Shown here one piece after another: positions 1-5,280 of a stretch of 7,190 nt of DNA. This DNA is from Proteobacteria bacterium UBA1847. GTDB taxonomy: Bacteria > Pseudomonadota > Gammaproteobacteria > Steroidobacterales > Woeseiaceae. The DNA is taken from assembly GCA_002338605.1 (NCBI GenBank), contig DDIP01000080.1, forward strand, positions 1 through 7,190, written 5' to 3'. Positions within the stretch are counted from its first letter, which is position 1; the number at the start of each line of letters is the position of its first letter. The notes below the pieces were generated by a model, which was given only the letters and a program-made list of their open reading frames with translations, searched no databases and was not told where the DNA came from. The translations under genes and the position numbers were made by a program.

Positions 1-750
1 GCGCTCCTGCAACACGCGCAACAATTTGACCTGCATCGAAAGGCTCATGTCACCGATTTCATCGAGGAACAGCGTACCGCCTTCGGCCAGTTCAAAACGA
101 CCGGTGCGCGAGGCGATGGCGCCTGTAAATGCGCCTTTCTCGTGACCGAAAAGCTCGCTTTCCAGCAAGTCCGGCGGAATCGCGCCACAATTAAGCGGGA
201 CAAAGGGCTTGTCAGCCCGATCGGACAGCTCGTGAATGGTCCTTGCAACCAGCTCCTTGCCAGTACCTGACTGCCCGGTCACGAGAACATTGGTATCGAA
301 GTCAGCTACCTGTTCGATGAGTTGTCGCACACCGCGTATGGATGGCGAACTACCGGTCAGGCGTTGACGGCGATTCTTGCCCTGGTAGCGTTCGGCGCGC
401 TGCAAGAGCCGCAGCAATTGTGAGCGTCGAAGCGGCAGGTCCAGTTCCCAGCTACGGCCATCCGCCAGCTCGGGTCGGGACTGGATGGCATCCGGGAAAC
501 ACAGCATCGGCACGCTAACGCGGTTCAGCCGATAATCGCAGGCAGCGTCTGCCAGCTTGCTTTGCTTGCCAAGTGAGCCCACGACAATGGCGATTTCGTC
601 ACCGGCATTCAGGTTATTGAGGTCACGGTCCTGACCGGCGACAACGGGTTCGTAATTGAGGTATCTGAGGCACCGGCCGAATTCCACCGCCCGGCGGTCA
701 TCCGAATCCAGTATCAATACCTGGCCATTCGTTGCCTTTTGATCGCTCAT
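1..750 (-). CDS. fleQ: FleQ/FlrA-family sigma54-dependent flagellar master regulator, N-terminal 250 residues (truncated by the window edge)
   Basis: The frame starting at the ATG at 750-748 is open for 250 codons to the left edge, so the rest of the AAA+ domain and the DNA-binding domain lie outside. Residues about 10-120 resemble a degenerate receiver domain: an acidic DSDD cluster sits at 15-18, but strand 3 (EIAIVVG, 52-58) has no phosphoacceptor aspartate, as is known for FleQ. The AAA+ domain shows Walker A GQSGTGKE (159-166), the sigma54-contacting GAFTGA loop (206-211) and Walker B LFLDE (227-231). FleQ-family proteins activate sigma54 promoters of early and middle flagellar genes. 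The start is supported by GAGGG five bases upstream and by a 96-base gap from the preceding gene, which carries a CRP-like site. Oddity: residues 127-130 and 171 differ from those that contact c-di-GMP in Pseudomonas FleQ. Recognition rests on the AAA+ sequence, on N-terminal similarity and on the flagellar neighbours. A related sigma54 activator is the only serious alternative. Confidence 0.9.
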   Translation of the reverse strand, partial: MSDQKATNGQVLILDSDDRRAVEFGRCLRYLNYEPVVAGQDRDLNNLNAGDEIAIVVGSLGKQSKLADAACDYRLNRVSVPMLCFPDAIQSRPELADGRSWELDLPLRRSQLLRLLQRAERYQGKNRRQRLTGSSPSIRGVRQLIEQVADFDTNVLVTGQSGTGKELVARTIHELSDRADKPFVPLNCGAIPPDLLESELFGHEKGAFTGAIASRTGRFELAEGGTLFLDEIGDMSLSMQVKLLRVLQER

Positions 751-756
751 GCCTGC

Positions 757-805
757 CCTCGCCCTTACGTCGTATCATTCGACTGAGTGCAGCATAAACC
801 GTCAA
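757..805 (-). promoter_or_regulatory. fleQ leader and candidate promoter elements
   Basis: Two overlapping core-promoter readings are possible. The first is a class II CRP-type promoter: hexamer TATGCT at 796-791 would give a start near the A at 784 and a 34-base leader, with the CRP-like palindrome centred at -41.5 and no recognisable -35 box. The second is a plain sigma70-type promoter: TTGACG at 805-800, a 17-base spacer, then the weak TCGAAT at 782-777. A Shine-Dalgarno-like GAGGG lies about five bases before the ATG. Both are inferences from motif and spacing only. Confidence 0.4.
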
Positions 806-814
806 AACGACCGG

Positions 815-836
815 ATTTGTGACCGATATCACAAAT
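815..836. promoter_or_regulatory. CRP/Vfr-type binding site upstream of fleQ
   Basis: An 8-base perfect inverted repeat, ATTTGTGA and TCACAAAT, flanks a 6-base spacer (823-828). The core is TGTGA-N6-TCACA, which is exactly the CRP consensus half-sites and spacing. It lies wholly in the gap between the FliT-like gene and fleQ, 65-86 bases before the fleQ ATG. Established knowledge: CRP activates flrA in Vibrio, and the CRP homologue Vfr acts on fleQ in Pseudomonas aeruginosa. Which regulator binds here, and with what effect, is inference. As RNA the repeat could also form an 8-bp stem, but no clean U-run follows directly. Confidence 0.7.
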
Positions 837-846
837 AGAGACTTAT

Positions 847-1176
847 TTAACGTAATGGGGAGTCTGGGGCACGGCGTTCCGGCTGGCCATAGGCGCGCGT
901 CGCTACCTGTCCGCGACGAATCTCCGACAACTTCTCAGCCACCTCGCCACGGGATACCAGGACCTTGATCTGCAGCCGTTCAAGACAATGGCCGATACTG
1001 ACAATCGCCGCCTGCCGCTCATCAATCGGGATTTCCAGCAAGACGTTTCGCAAGCGTGCGGCCAATTGTTCGATGCGACTCCATTCGCCGCTATCCGCGA
1101 GTGACTCCATTCGCGCGACGATGTCCATCGCAAGATCGGCCGGGCGTGCATTTACAGATGCTTGGTTTGCAGCCAT
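847..1176 (-). CDS. Small helical protein, probable FliT-like flagellar chaperone
   Basis: A 109-residue, mostly helical protein with no signal peptide or membrane segment. Residues about 30-45 (GEWSRIEQLAARLRNV) and the late stretch IRRGQVATRAYG (about 86-97) resemble the pattern of FliT-family proteins: an early Trp followed by a leucine-rich helix, and a basic segment ending near a Tyr. FliT proteins bind FliD, and in enterics also the master regulator. The position directly after fliS and before fleQ is where Pseudomonas-type clusters carry fliT. The start is secure: AGGAGG at 1189-1184 sits seven bases before the ATG. It lies 54 bases after the fliS stop, so it is probably in the fliD-fliS transcript. 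The C-terminal tail (RRAPDSPLR) is likely disordered. Similarity is weak and the call leans on context; a lineage-specific flagellar protein of unknown role is the alternative. Confidence 0.6.
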   Translation of the reverse strand: MAANQASVNARPADLAMDIVARMESLADSGEWSRIEQLAARLRNVLLEIPIDERQAAIVSIGHCLERLQIKVLVSRGEVAEKLSEIRRGQVATRAYGQPERRAPDSPLR

Positions 1177-1183
1177 GATTTTT

Positions 1184-1189
1184 CCTCCT
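1184..1189 (-). promoter_or_regulatory. Strong Shine-Dalgarno of the FliT-like gene
   Basis: AGGAGG on the minus strand, seven bases before the ATG at 1176. It decides the start of the small FliT-like gene. A short inverted repeat, TGACG-ATA-CGTCA (1201-1189), abuts its upstream edge. Confidence 0.8.
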
Positions 1190-1230
1190 GACGTATCGTC
1201 AATGAAAGCTTGTCGCTCGTGCCTGGTCGA

Positions 1231-1662
1231 CTACCCCTCGACGCCCGCTCCGGTCGCGGCAATGACTTCGGGATCATCCGCGATCGCATCCCAGGCTTCC
1301 TTGAGTTCCTGCATCAAGCCATAAACTTCATCGAGAATTGACAGGTCATCGTCCAGGTTGGCCTGCAGCAGGCGGCGCATCATGTACGCATATAGCGCAT
1401 CGAAGTTTTCCGACATGCGTTTGTTCGCTTTATGATTAAGGCTCACCTGCAAACCATTGATGACACTGATGGCGTCACCGATAGCTTTACCCTTGCGATC
1501 AACTTCCTGGCGTTCCATGTGACCGCGAGCAAAATTGATGCGACTCAGTGCATGCTCCATCATCATCTGGATCAGCCGGTGTGGCGACGACTCGCCAACC
1601 GTGCTGGTCGTACCGATCTGCCGGTATTCTCGTAAAGCATCATTTCCGCTCGTTGTATACAT
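1231..1662 (-). CDS. fliS: Flagellin export chaperone FliS
   Basis: A 143-residue all-helical protein, slightly longer than the usual FliS length of about 125-135. Family hallmarks are the N-terminal YRQIG (13-17), the SPHRLIQMMMEHAL helix (26-39), KGKAIGDAISVINGLQVSLN (57-76), NFDALYAYMMRRLLQAN (86-102) and LMQELKEAWDAI (116-127). FliS binds the C-terminal D0 segment of flagellin in the cytoplasm, prevents premature polymerisation and delivers it to the FlhA export gate. The ATG at 1662-1660 is preceded by AAGGA (1673-1669) with a 6-base spacer, and only 17 bases separate it from the fliD stop, so the two genes are almost certainly co-transcribed. The C-terminal tail after about residue 128 (ATGAGVEG at the end) is low in complexity and probably disordered. 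Confidence 0.97.
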   Translation of the reverse strand: MYTTSGNDALREYRQIGTTSTVGESSPHRLIQMMMEHALSRINFARGHMERQEVDRKGKAIGDAISVINGLQVSLNHKANKRMSENFDALYAYMMRRLLQANLDDDLSILDEVYGLMQELKEAWDAIADDPEVIAATGAGVEG

Positions 1663-1679
1663 TACCTATCCTTGAGTAT

Positions 1680-3071
1680 TTAGCCGCCGCGATTGCTCGT
1701 CGCGCCGGGAAGGTTGGCCAGTTGCTGGGACAGGAAGTTACTCGTCGTCGACAGCTGCGCGAGCAGCGAATCGAGCGCATTGAACTGCCGCAGCAATCGG
1801 GTCTCGAGTGCCAGCAGGCGATCGTTGAGTGCTTCGCGATCGTCGGTGATGCCATCGATCTGGGCAGTCAGACCCTGTGTCCGCGATTCAATAATCCCAT
1901 CGGATTGCAGGAAGCCATCTGTCAGCTCGTACAATCGCGTCGCAAAACCGTCAGTCGTTGAAAAAAGTTGCCCGAATCTAACAAAGTCGTCAGCCAGTAC
2001 TTCGCTCAGCCGCGCGTCGTTGACTGACAGCTTGCCATCGAGTTGCAGCTCTATGCCGACTTCGCTCAACGTCGAAAACGATGCATCAAGGTCGTTGACC
2101 GCCGTACTCATCTCGCGTCGTATCTGGTCGCGAATACCGCGTATGGTCGAATCGCCGAGTAACGGCGCGGCCTGTTCGCTTTCCGAATTGTAAGCGGTCA
2201 GCGAATCAATGGTCGTTATCATATCGTTGTAGGCCGAAACGAAATCTTCGACCAGTGTCTTGGCCGCACTGCTGTCGTTTGCGACCAGCAGCGATTCGCT
2301 GCTGCCGCCGCTATCGCTGAAAATCGAAATTGTCACACCCTGTACAGCACCGGTGAAGGTGTTGCCGGAACTCATTACGTCGAGGCCATCGATTCGGATC
2401 AGGGCATCCTGGGCCGGAATCGATTCCGTCATCGATACCAGGCTGTTCGCCGGATCATACTCGAGCGCCGCCAGGCCGCCGTCACCACCTGCCTGGGTAA
2501 CGGTCAGTGTGTTCTCGGAACCGGTCCCGTCAGACGTGAGAATGAGGTAGCTACCGCTGTCGGCATTGACGACAGTGGCCGAGACGCCCGGGTTGCTGTT
2601 CGATGAGTTTATTGCATCGCGAATACCGGCGAGCGTGTTGTTCTCGGTCGTAATATCGAGAATCATTCTTGAGGCACCGACATCAATGGTCAGTGTGCCA
2701 ACGCCGACAACTGCATCAGCGTCAGTAAAAGCACCGGAGGTGAGTTTTTGTGAGGTTGCCGTTTGCACGACCTCAAGCGCGTACTGTGCCGGTACGGCAT
2801 TCGTGCCGGCCGTCACGCTGAACACGTCTTCGTTACTCGACGTGGCTTTGCGTACCAGGAATTTCTCGGGCGACTTCATCGCCTCCAGTTTGTCGCGGAC
2901 GCCGGACAGCGCGGATTTCAGACTCCCGAAGGCCGACAGTTTTGCCTGGGCCCTGCTCTCTTTCAGCCCGAGTCTGGTGTCCAAGGGTTGACCCTCCGCA
3001 GCGACAAGCTGCTGTACGATTCCGCCAATGTCCAGGCCGGATCCGATTCCCGATGAAATAATACTTGCCAT
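1680..3071 (-). CDS. fliD: Flagellar filament cap protein FliD (HAP2)
   Basis: A 463-residue protein, typical FliD length. The N-terminus (SSGIGSGLDIGGIVQQLVAAEGQPLD, about 6-31, read here in two parts: SSGIGSGLDIGG and IVQQLVAAEGQPLD) is the classic HAP2 N-terminal signature. A flagellin IN-type beta segment spans about 127-188, with TLAGIRDAINSSNSNPGVSA at 146-165. The C-terminal HAP2 domain holds LLGDSTIRGIRDQIR (304-318) and LSEVGIELQLDGKLSVND (335-352), followed by a helical coiled-coil tail (about 395-455). FliD forms the cap at the filament tip, under which secreted flagellin folds and inserts. No signal peptide is present, as expected for export through the flagellar apparatus. The Shine-Dalgarno is weak (GAG-rich, about 5-12 bases upstream). 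A sigma54-type promoter candidate lies in the 94-base gap before the gene. fliS follows after 17 bases. Confidence 0.98.
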   Translation of the reverse strand: MASIISSGIGSGLDIGGIVQQLVAAEGQPLDTRLGLKESRAQAKLSAFGSLKSALSGVRDKLEAMKSPEKFLVRKATSSNEDVFSVTAGTNAVPAQYALEVVQTATSQKLTSGAFTDADAVVGVGTLTIDVGASRMILDITTENNTLAGIRDAINSSNSNPGVSATVVNADSGSYLILTSDGTGSENTLTVTQAGGDGGLAALEYDPANSLVSMTESIPAQDALIRIDGLDVMSSGNTFTGAVQGVTISIFSDSGGSSESLLVANDSSAAKTLVEDFVSAYNDMITTIDSLTAYNSESEQAAPLLGDSTIRGIRDQIRREMSTAVNDLDASFSTLSEVGIELQLDGKLSVNDARLSEVLADDFVRFGQLFSTTDGFATRLYELTDGFLQSDGIIESRTQGLTAQIDGITDDREALNDRLLALETRLLRQFNALDSLLAQLSTTSNFLSQQLANLPGATSNRGG

Positions 3072-3118
3072 AGCTCAGTCTCGATTTGCCTTCGTTGAGG
3101 GTCTACAGGTTCCTGTGT

Positions 3119-3134
3119 TACAAGATCCATGCCA
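3119..3134 (-). promoter_or_regulatory. Candidate sigma54 (RpoN) promoter of fliD
   Basis: On the minus strand the sequence reads TGGCATGGATCTTGTA. Against the consensus TGGCACG-N4-TTGCA it differs only at the sixth base (C to T) and in the -12 element (GC to GT), and the GG and G(C) spacing is correct. Transcription would start near 3108, giving a 37-base leader to the fliD ATG. In Pseudomonas, fliD is known to depend on RpoN and FleQ, and a FleQ homologue is encoded at the end of this same cluster. The imperfect -12 dinucleotide is the main weakness. Confidence 0.5.
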
Positions 3135-3165
3135 GATTGCCTCGCCCCGCTGCCCGAACGACAAC

Positions 3166-3516
3166 CTAGACCTGCTTGTCGTAGAGCCTTAGGGCCACTT
3201 CGCCCAATTCAGAGACGTAGGTTTTGGCGTTTTCCGGTGGAATTTGCCGAATAATCTCGCCAGTCTCTCGATCCAGGACCTGGATAACCGAACGACCGCT
3301 TTCCATATCCACCCTGAATCGCAAGTCTCGACCAATCGTCTGGCTGGCGATATTCAGCTCTCGAGCGAGTCCTTCGAGGTCCGGTTTCGGCGGCACCGGC
3401 AATTTGTTGCCGCGTTTCGCCTCGTCGTTGCCGGTCTTTGCCCTGTCTGGCGCGGGACTCAGCACCGCATACGAACCCGTTCGTGCAGAGACCTGATTTG
3501 TGTCCTGAGAAGACAT
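3166..3516 (-). CDS. flaG: FlaG family flagellar protein
   Basis: A 116-residue protein. Residues 1-45 are polar, Pro/Lys-rich and probably disordered. The conserved FlaG core follows at about 65-95: LRFRVDMESGRSVIQVLDRE (65-84) and TGEIIRQIPPE (85-95), then a short C-terminal amphipathic helix ending RLYDKQV. FlaG proteins affect filament length in Pseudomonas and other polar flagellates; the exact mechanism is not settled. The ATG at 3516-3514 has a purine-rich GAGGGG (3529-3524) seven bases upstream, which favours it over an ATG four bases upstream in another frame. It sits 78 bases after fliC, beyond a strong hairpin, so its expression may depend on read-through from the flagellin transcript. 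Confidence 0.95.
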   Translation of the reverse strand: MSSQDTNQVSARTGSYAVLSPAPDRAKTGNDEAKRGNKLPVPPKPDLEGLARELNIASQTIGRDLRFRVDMESGRSVIQVLDRETGEIIRQIPPENAKTYVSELGEVALRLYDKQV

Positions 3517-3546
3517 GCAAATTCCCCTCTAAACTTCGATCCCATT

Positions 3547-3572
3547 GGGAGGCAGCATCCCTGCCGCCTCCC
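3547..3572 (-). terminator. Strong hairpin after fliC, terminator-like but without a U-run
   Basis: An 11-bp stem: arm GGGAGGCGGCA (3572-3562) pairs with TGCTGCCTCCC (3557-3547) around a 4-base loop, with one G-U pair and no bulge. It begins 22 bases after the fliC stop and ends 30 bases before the flaG start. The bases that follow (AATGGGATC) are not a U-run, so it is not a standard intrinsic terminator. It could be a partial terminator, a 3'-end stabiliser for abundant flagellin mRNA, or a processing site. Confidence 0.7.
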
Positions 3573-3594
3573 GTCGGGGGGTTTATCTCATCGC

Positions 3595-5034
3595 TTACTG
3601 CAGCAGACTCAAGGCAAGCTGAGGCTGTGCATTCGCCTGTGACAGTACGGCAACGCCGGCCTGCTGCAGGATCTGTGCTTTTGTCAGTGCTGCGGTTTCT
3701 GCAGCAAAGTCAGCATCCTGGATCCGGCTGCGCGAAGCAGACAGGTTCTCGGATACCGCTTGCAGGTTTGCGATAGTTGATTCGAAGCGATTCTGGATAG
3801 CACCGAAGCTGGAGCGAAGGTCGCTAACAACGGTGAGTGCAGAATCGATTCGGTTCATTGCCGTTTCAGCGTTGGCAACGCTCAGTACGTCAACACCTTC
3901 CAGTGTGCCCGCATCTTTTGCGATGGTGGCACCCTGACCAATGTCAGCGAACTGGCCGGTCATCGTAATGTTGTCGGCCGCAGACAAAGTCATTGTGCCG
4001 CGAACGATGCCTTCCGATGCCGTATCGATACCCGTACCTGTCAGCGTTGCGCCTGTGCCCTGCGTCAGCACTTCCGTGATGTCGGTATTGCGACCGTCAA
4101 CCGAAGTGAACGTCAGGTCCGTACCACTGACTGATGCAGAAACACCGGTCTGTGACGAGAACAGGTTAACCTGGGCTGCAACATCCGATGCTGTCAGCGA
4201 GCCACCCGCTGCGATATTGTCAGCGCCGCTGAATATCGCGGTGCCGTTAATCGTCAGGTTGTAGGTACTCGTTGCGGCTGCCGATGCGACCGTACTGAAC
4301 GTTCCTGTGTGCGAGTTGGTCGCCGTAGCGGTCAGACCAGCAACACTGGCGTTGTTGACTGCACGGACTTTCGCGTAGGCACTATCAGCTTCCTGGCCAT
4401 TCTGCGTACCTGCAACCGAAGCGCCAACACTAACGGCAGCGCCGTTACCAACTGCAATCGTCAGGCCGTTATCGGTCAGGGCATTCGCCGTGACTGCGGT
4501 ACCCGTCGCACTTGCGATCTGGCCAATCTGGCTGGACCGCATGCCGGTTGTCAGGTTTACAGCGATCGTTTCACCAACGTTCGCACCAACCTGGAACTGC
4601 GCGCTGCCGAACGTACCATCAAGAACCTTTCGGCCGTTGAATGACGTCTGGCTGGCGATACGCTCAACCTCAGCGATACGCTGCTGCACTTCCGCGTTCA
4701 ATGCAGAACGGTCAGAACCGGAGTTCGTTGCGTTGGCTGACTGAACCGCCAACTCACGAATTCGCTGCAGGTTGTTGGTTAGCTCACCCAATGCACTTTC
4801 TGCGGTCTGTGCCAGCGAGATACCGTCACTTGCGTTCCGGACCGCCTGGTTGATACCACGGATCTGTGTAGTGAAGCGCTCGGAAATCGCAAGACCTGCC
4901 GCGTCATCCTTCGCACTGTTAATTCGCAGGCCAGTAGACAGCCGTTCCAAAGACTGATTTAGCAAACCTTGCGAACGATTCAAATTACGTTGCGCATTAA
5001 GCGATGCAACGTTGGTATTAATCGTCTGTGCCAT
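3595..5034 (-). CDS. fliC: Flagellin, the filament subunit
   Basis: 479 residues. The N-terminal D0/D1 region (1-about 170) carries the hallmarks INTNVASLNAQRNLN (5-19), LSTGLRINSAKDDAAGLAIS (32-51) and the D1 stretch LQRIRELAVQ (89-98), which corresponds to the TLR5-recognised segment of other beta/gammaproteobacterial flagellins. The C-terminal D1/D0 region (about 385-479) shows LRSSFGAIQNRFESTIANL (406-424) and ends in the LSLLQ tail bound by FliS. The Ala/Thr/Gly-rich middle (about 175-385) is the variable surface domain and includes flagellin IN-like segments (about 217-236 and 258-320). The start is set at 5034: AGGAG is seven bases upstream and the protein then begins MAQTINTN, the family N-terminus. 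A longer frame from 5088 would add 18 residues that no flagellin has. Flagellin is exported without a signal peptide and polymerises under the FliD cap. It has its own upstream region with sigma28-type promoters. Confidence 0.98.
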   Translation of the reverse strand: MAQTINTNVASLNAQRNLNRSQGLLNQSLERLSTGLRINSAKDDAAGLAISERFTTQIRGINQAVRNASDGISLAQTAESALGELTNNLQRIRELAVQSANATNSGSDRSALNAEVQQRIAEVERIASQTSFNGRKVLDGTFGSAQFQVGANVGETIAVNLTTGMRSSQIGQIASATGTAVTANALTDNGLTIAVGNGAAVSVGASVAGTQNGQEADSAYAKVRAVNNASVAGLTATATNSHTGTFSTVASAAATSTYNLTINGTAIFSGADNIAAGGSLTASDVAAQVNLFSSQTGVSASVSGTDLTFTSVDGRNTDITEVLTQGTGATLTGTGIDTASEGIVRGTMTLSAADNITMTGQFADIGQGATIAKDAGTLEGVDVLSVANAETAMNRIDSALTVVSDLRSSFGAIQNRFESTIANLQAVSENLSASRSRIQDADFAAETAALTKAQILQQAGVAVLSQANAQPQLALSLLQ

Positions 5035-5041
5035 TTTAAAG

Positions 5042-5046
5042 CTCCT
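5042..5046 (-). promoter_or_regulatory. fliC Shine-Dalgarno (decides the start)
   Basis: AGGAG on the minus strand with a 7-base A/T-rich spacer to the ATG at 5034. It fixes the flagellin start and argues against the in-frame ATG at 5088. Confidence 0.9.
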
Positions 5047-5129
5047 GTTAATCGAAAAGTCCGGTCTGCTAAAGCTGCCGGAAGTCATTTACGGCCACGA
5101 AATCCATTCAAGACCACCGTTCGAGTAGG

Positions 5130-5156
5130 TTATCGGTCGGATCGGACAGATCTTTA
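5130..5156 (-). promoter_or_regulatory. sigma28 (FliA) promoter of fliC, proximal
   Basis: TAAAGATC (5156-5149), 11 bases, then ACCGATAA (5137-5130). Against the flagellar sigma consensus TAAA-N15-GCCGATAA the -35 core is exact, the spacing is exact and seven of eight -10 bases match. Transcription would start near 5123, giving a leader of about 88 bases before the fliC ATG. Flagellin genes of Gammaproteobacteria are usually FliA-dependent, so this is the likely main fliC promoter. Confidence 0.85.
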
Positions 5157-5193
5157 GGATTGATTGAGCGCTGCGATAAACTTGCCCGGGCGG

Positions 5194-5220
5194 GCACCGG
5201 CAGCAGTTCGCCAAACTTTA
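5194..5220 (-). promoter_or_regulatory. Possible second, distal sigma28-like promoter of fliC
   Basis: TAAAGTTT (5220-5213) is an exact enteric-type FliA -35 box. After exactly 11 bases comes GCCGGTGC (5201-5194), which keeps GCCG but loses most of the ATAA half. Box identity and spacing suggest either a weak or decayed FliA promoter upstream of the proximal one, or chance. A short GC-rich inverted repeat (TGCCC/GGGCA, 5196-5183) overlaps its -10 end. Confidence 0.35.
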
Positions 5221-5237
5221 ACGGCGATGTCGAAACT

Positions 5238-5251
5238 TGTGACGCGTCACA
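5238..5251. repeat. 14-bp perfect palindrome between flgL and fliC, possible operator
   Basis: TGTGACGCGTCACA is fully self-complementary. It lies 30 bases beyond the flgL stop and just upstream of the distal sigma28-like -35 box. The half-sites TGTGA and TCACA are those of CRP, but the spacer is 4 bases instead of 6, so canonical CRP binding is not expected. It may bind a dimeric regulator of another type, or form part of the flgL 3' end. No regulator can be assigned. Confidence 0.5.
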
Positions 5252-5280
5252 CTAAATGTCAGCACGATCGACGCGAGCAC

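Noticed and set aside
528..535. GCCGATAA on the plus strand, a sigma28 -10-like box antisense to fleQ
   Set aside because: No TAAA at the required distance upstream, and it lies within coding sequence.
2566..2991. Long plus-strand open frames opposite fliD, fliC and flgL
   Set aside because: They are mirror frames of well-supported minus-strand genes; their translations show no recognisable motif and they lack ribosome sites.
5035..5088. An 18-residue upstream extension of flagellin from an in-frame ATG at 5088
   Set aside because: The extension precedes the universal flagellin N-terminus (MAQTINTN), and a good Shine-Dalgarno sits seven bases before the ATG at 5034.
5183..5196. GC-rich inverted repeat TGCCC-GCCC-GGGCA followed by AGTTTAT as a flgL terminator
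   Set aside because: Only a 5-bp stem with a 4-base loop and three Ts; too weak to call, and it overlaps the distal sigma28-like box.
5198..5214. TGGC...TGC in the fliC upstream region as a sigma54 promoter
   Set aside because: The GG to GC distance is one base short of the strict sigma54 spacing.
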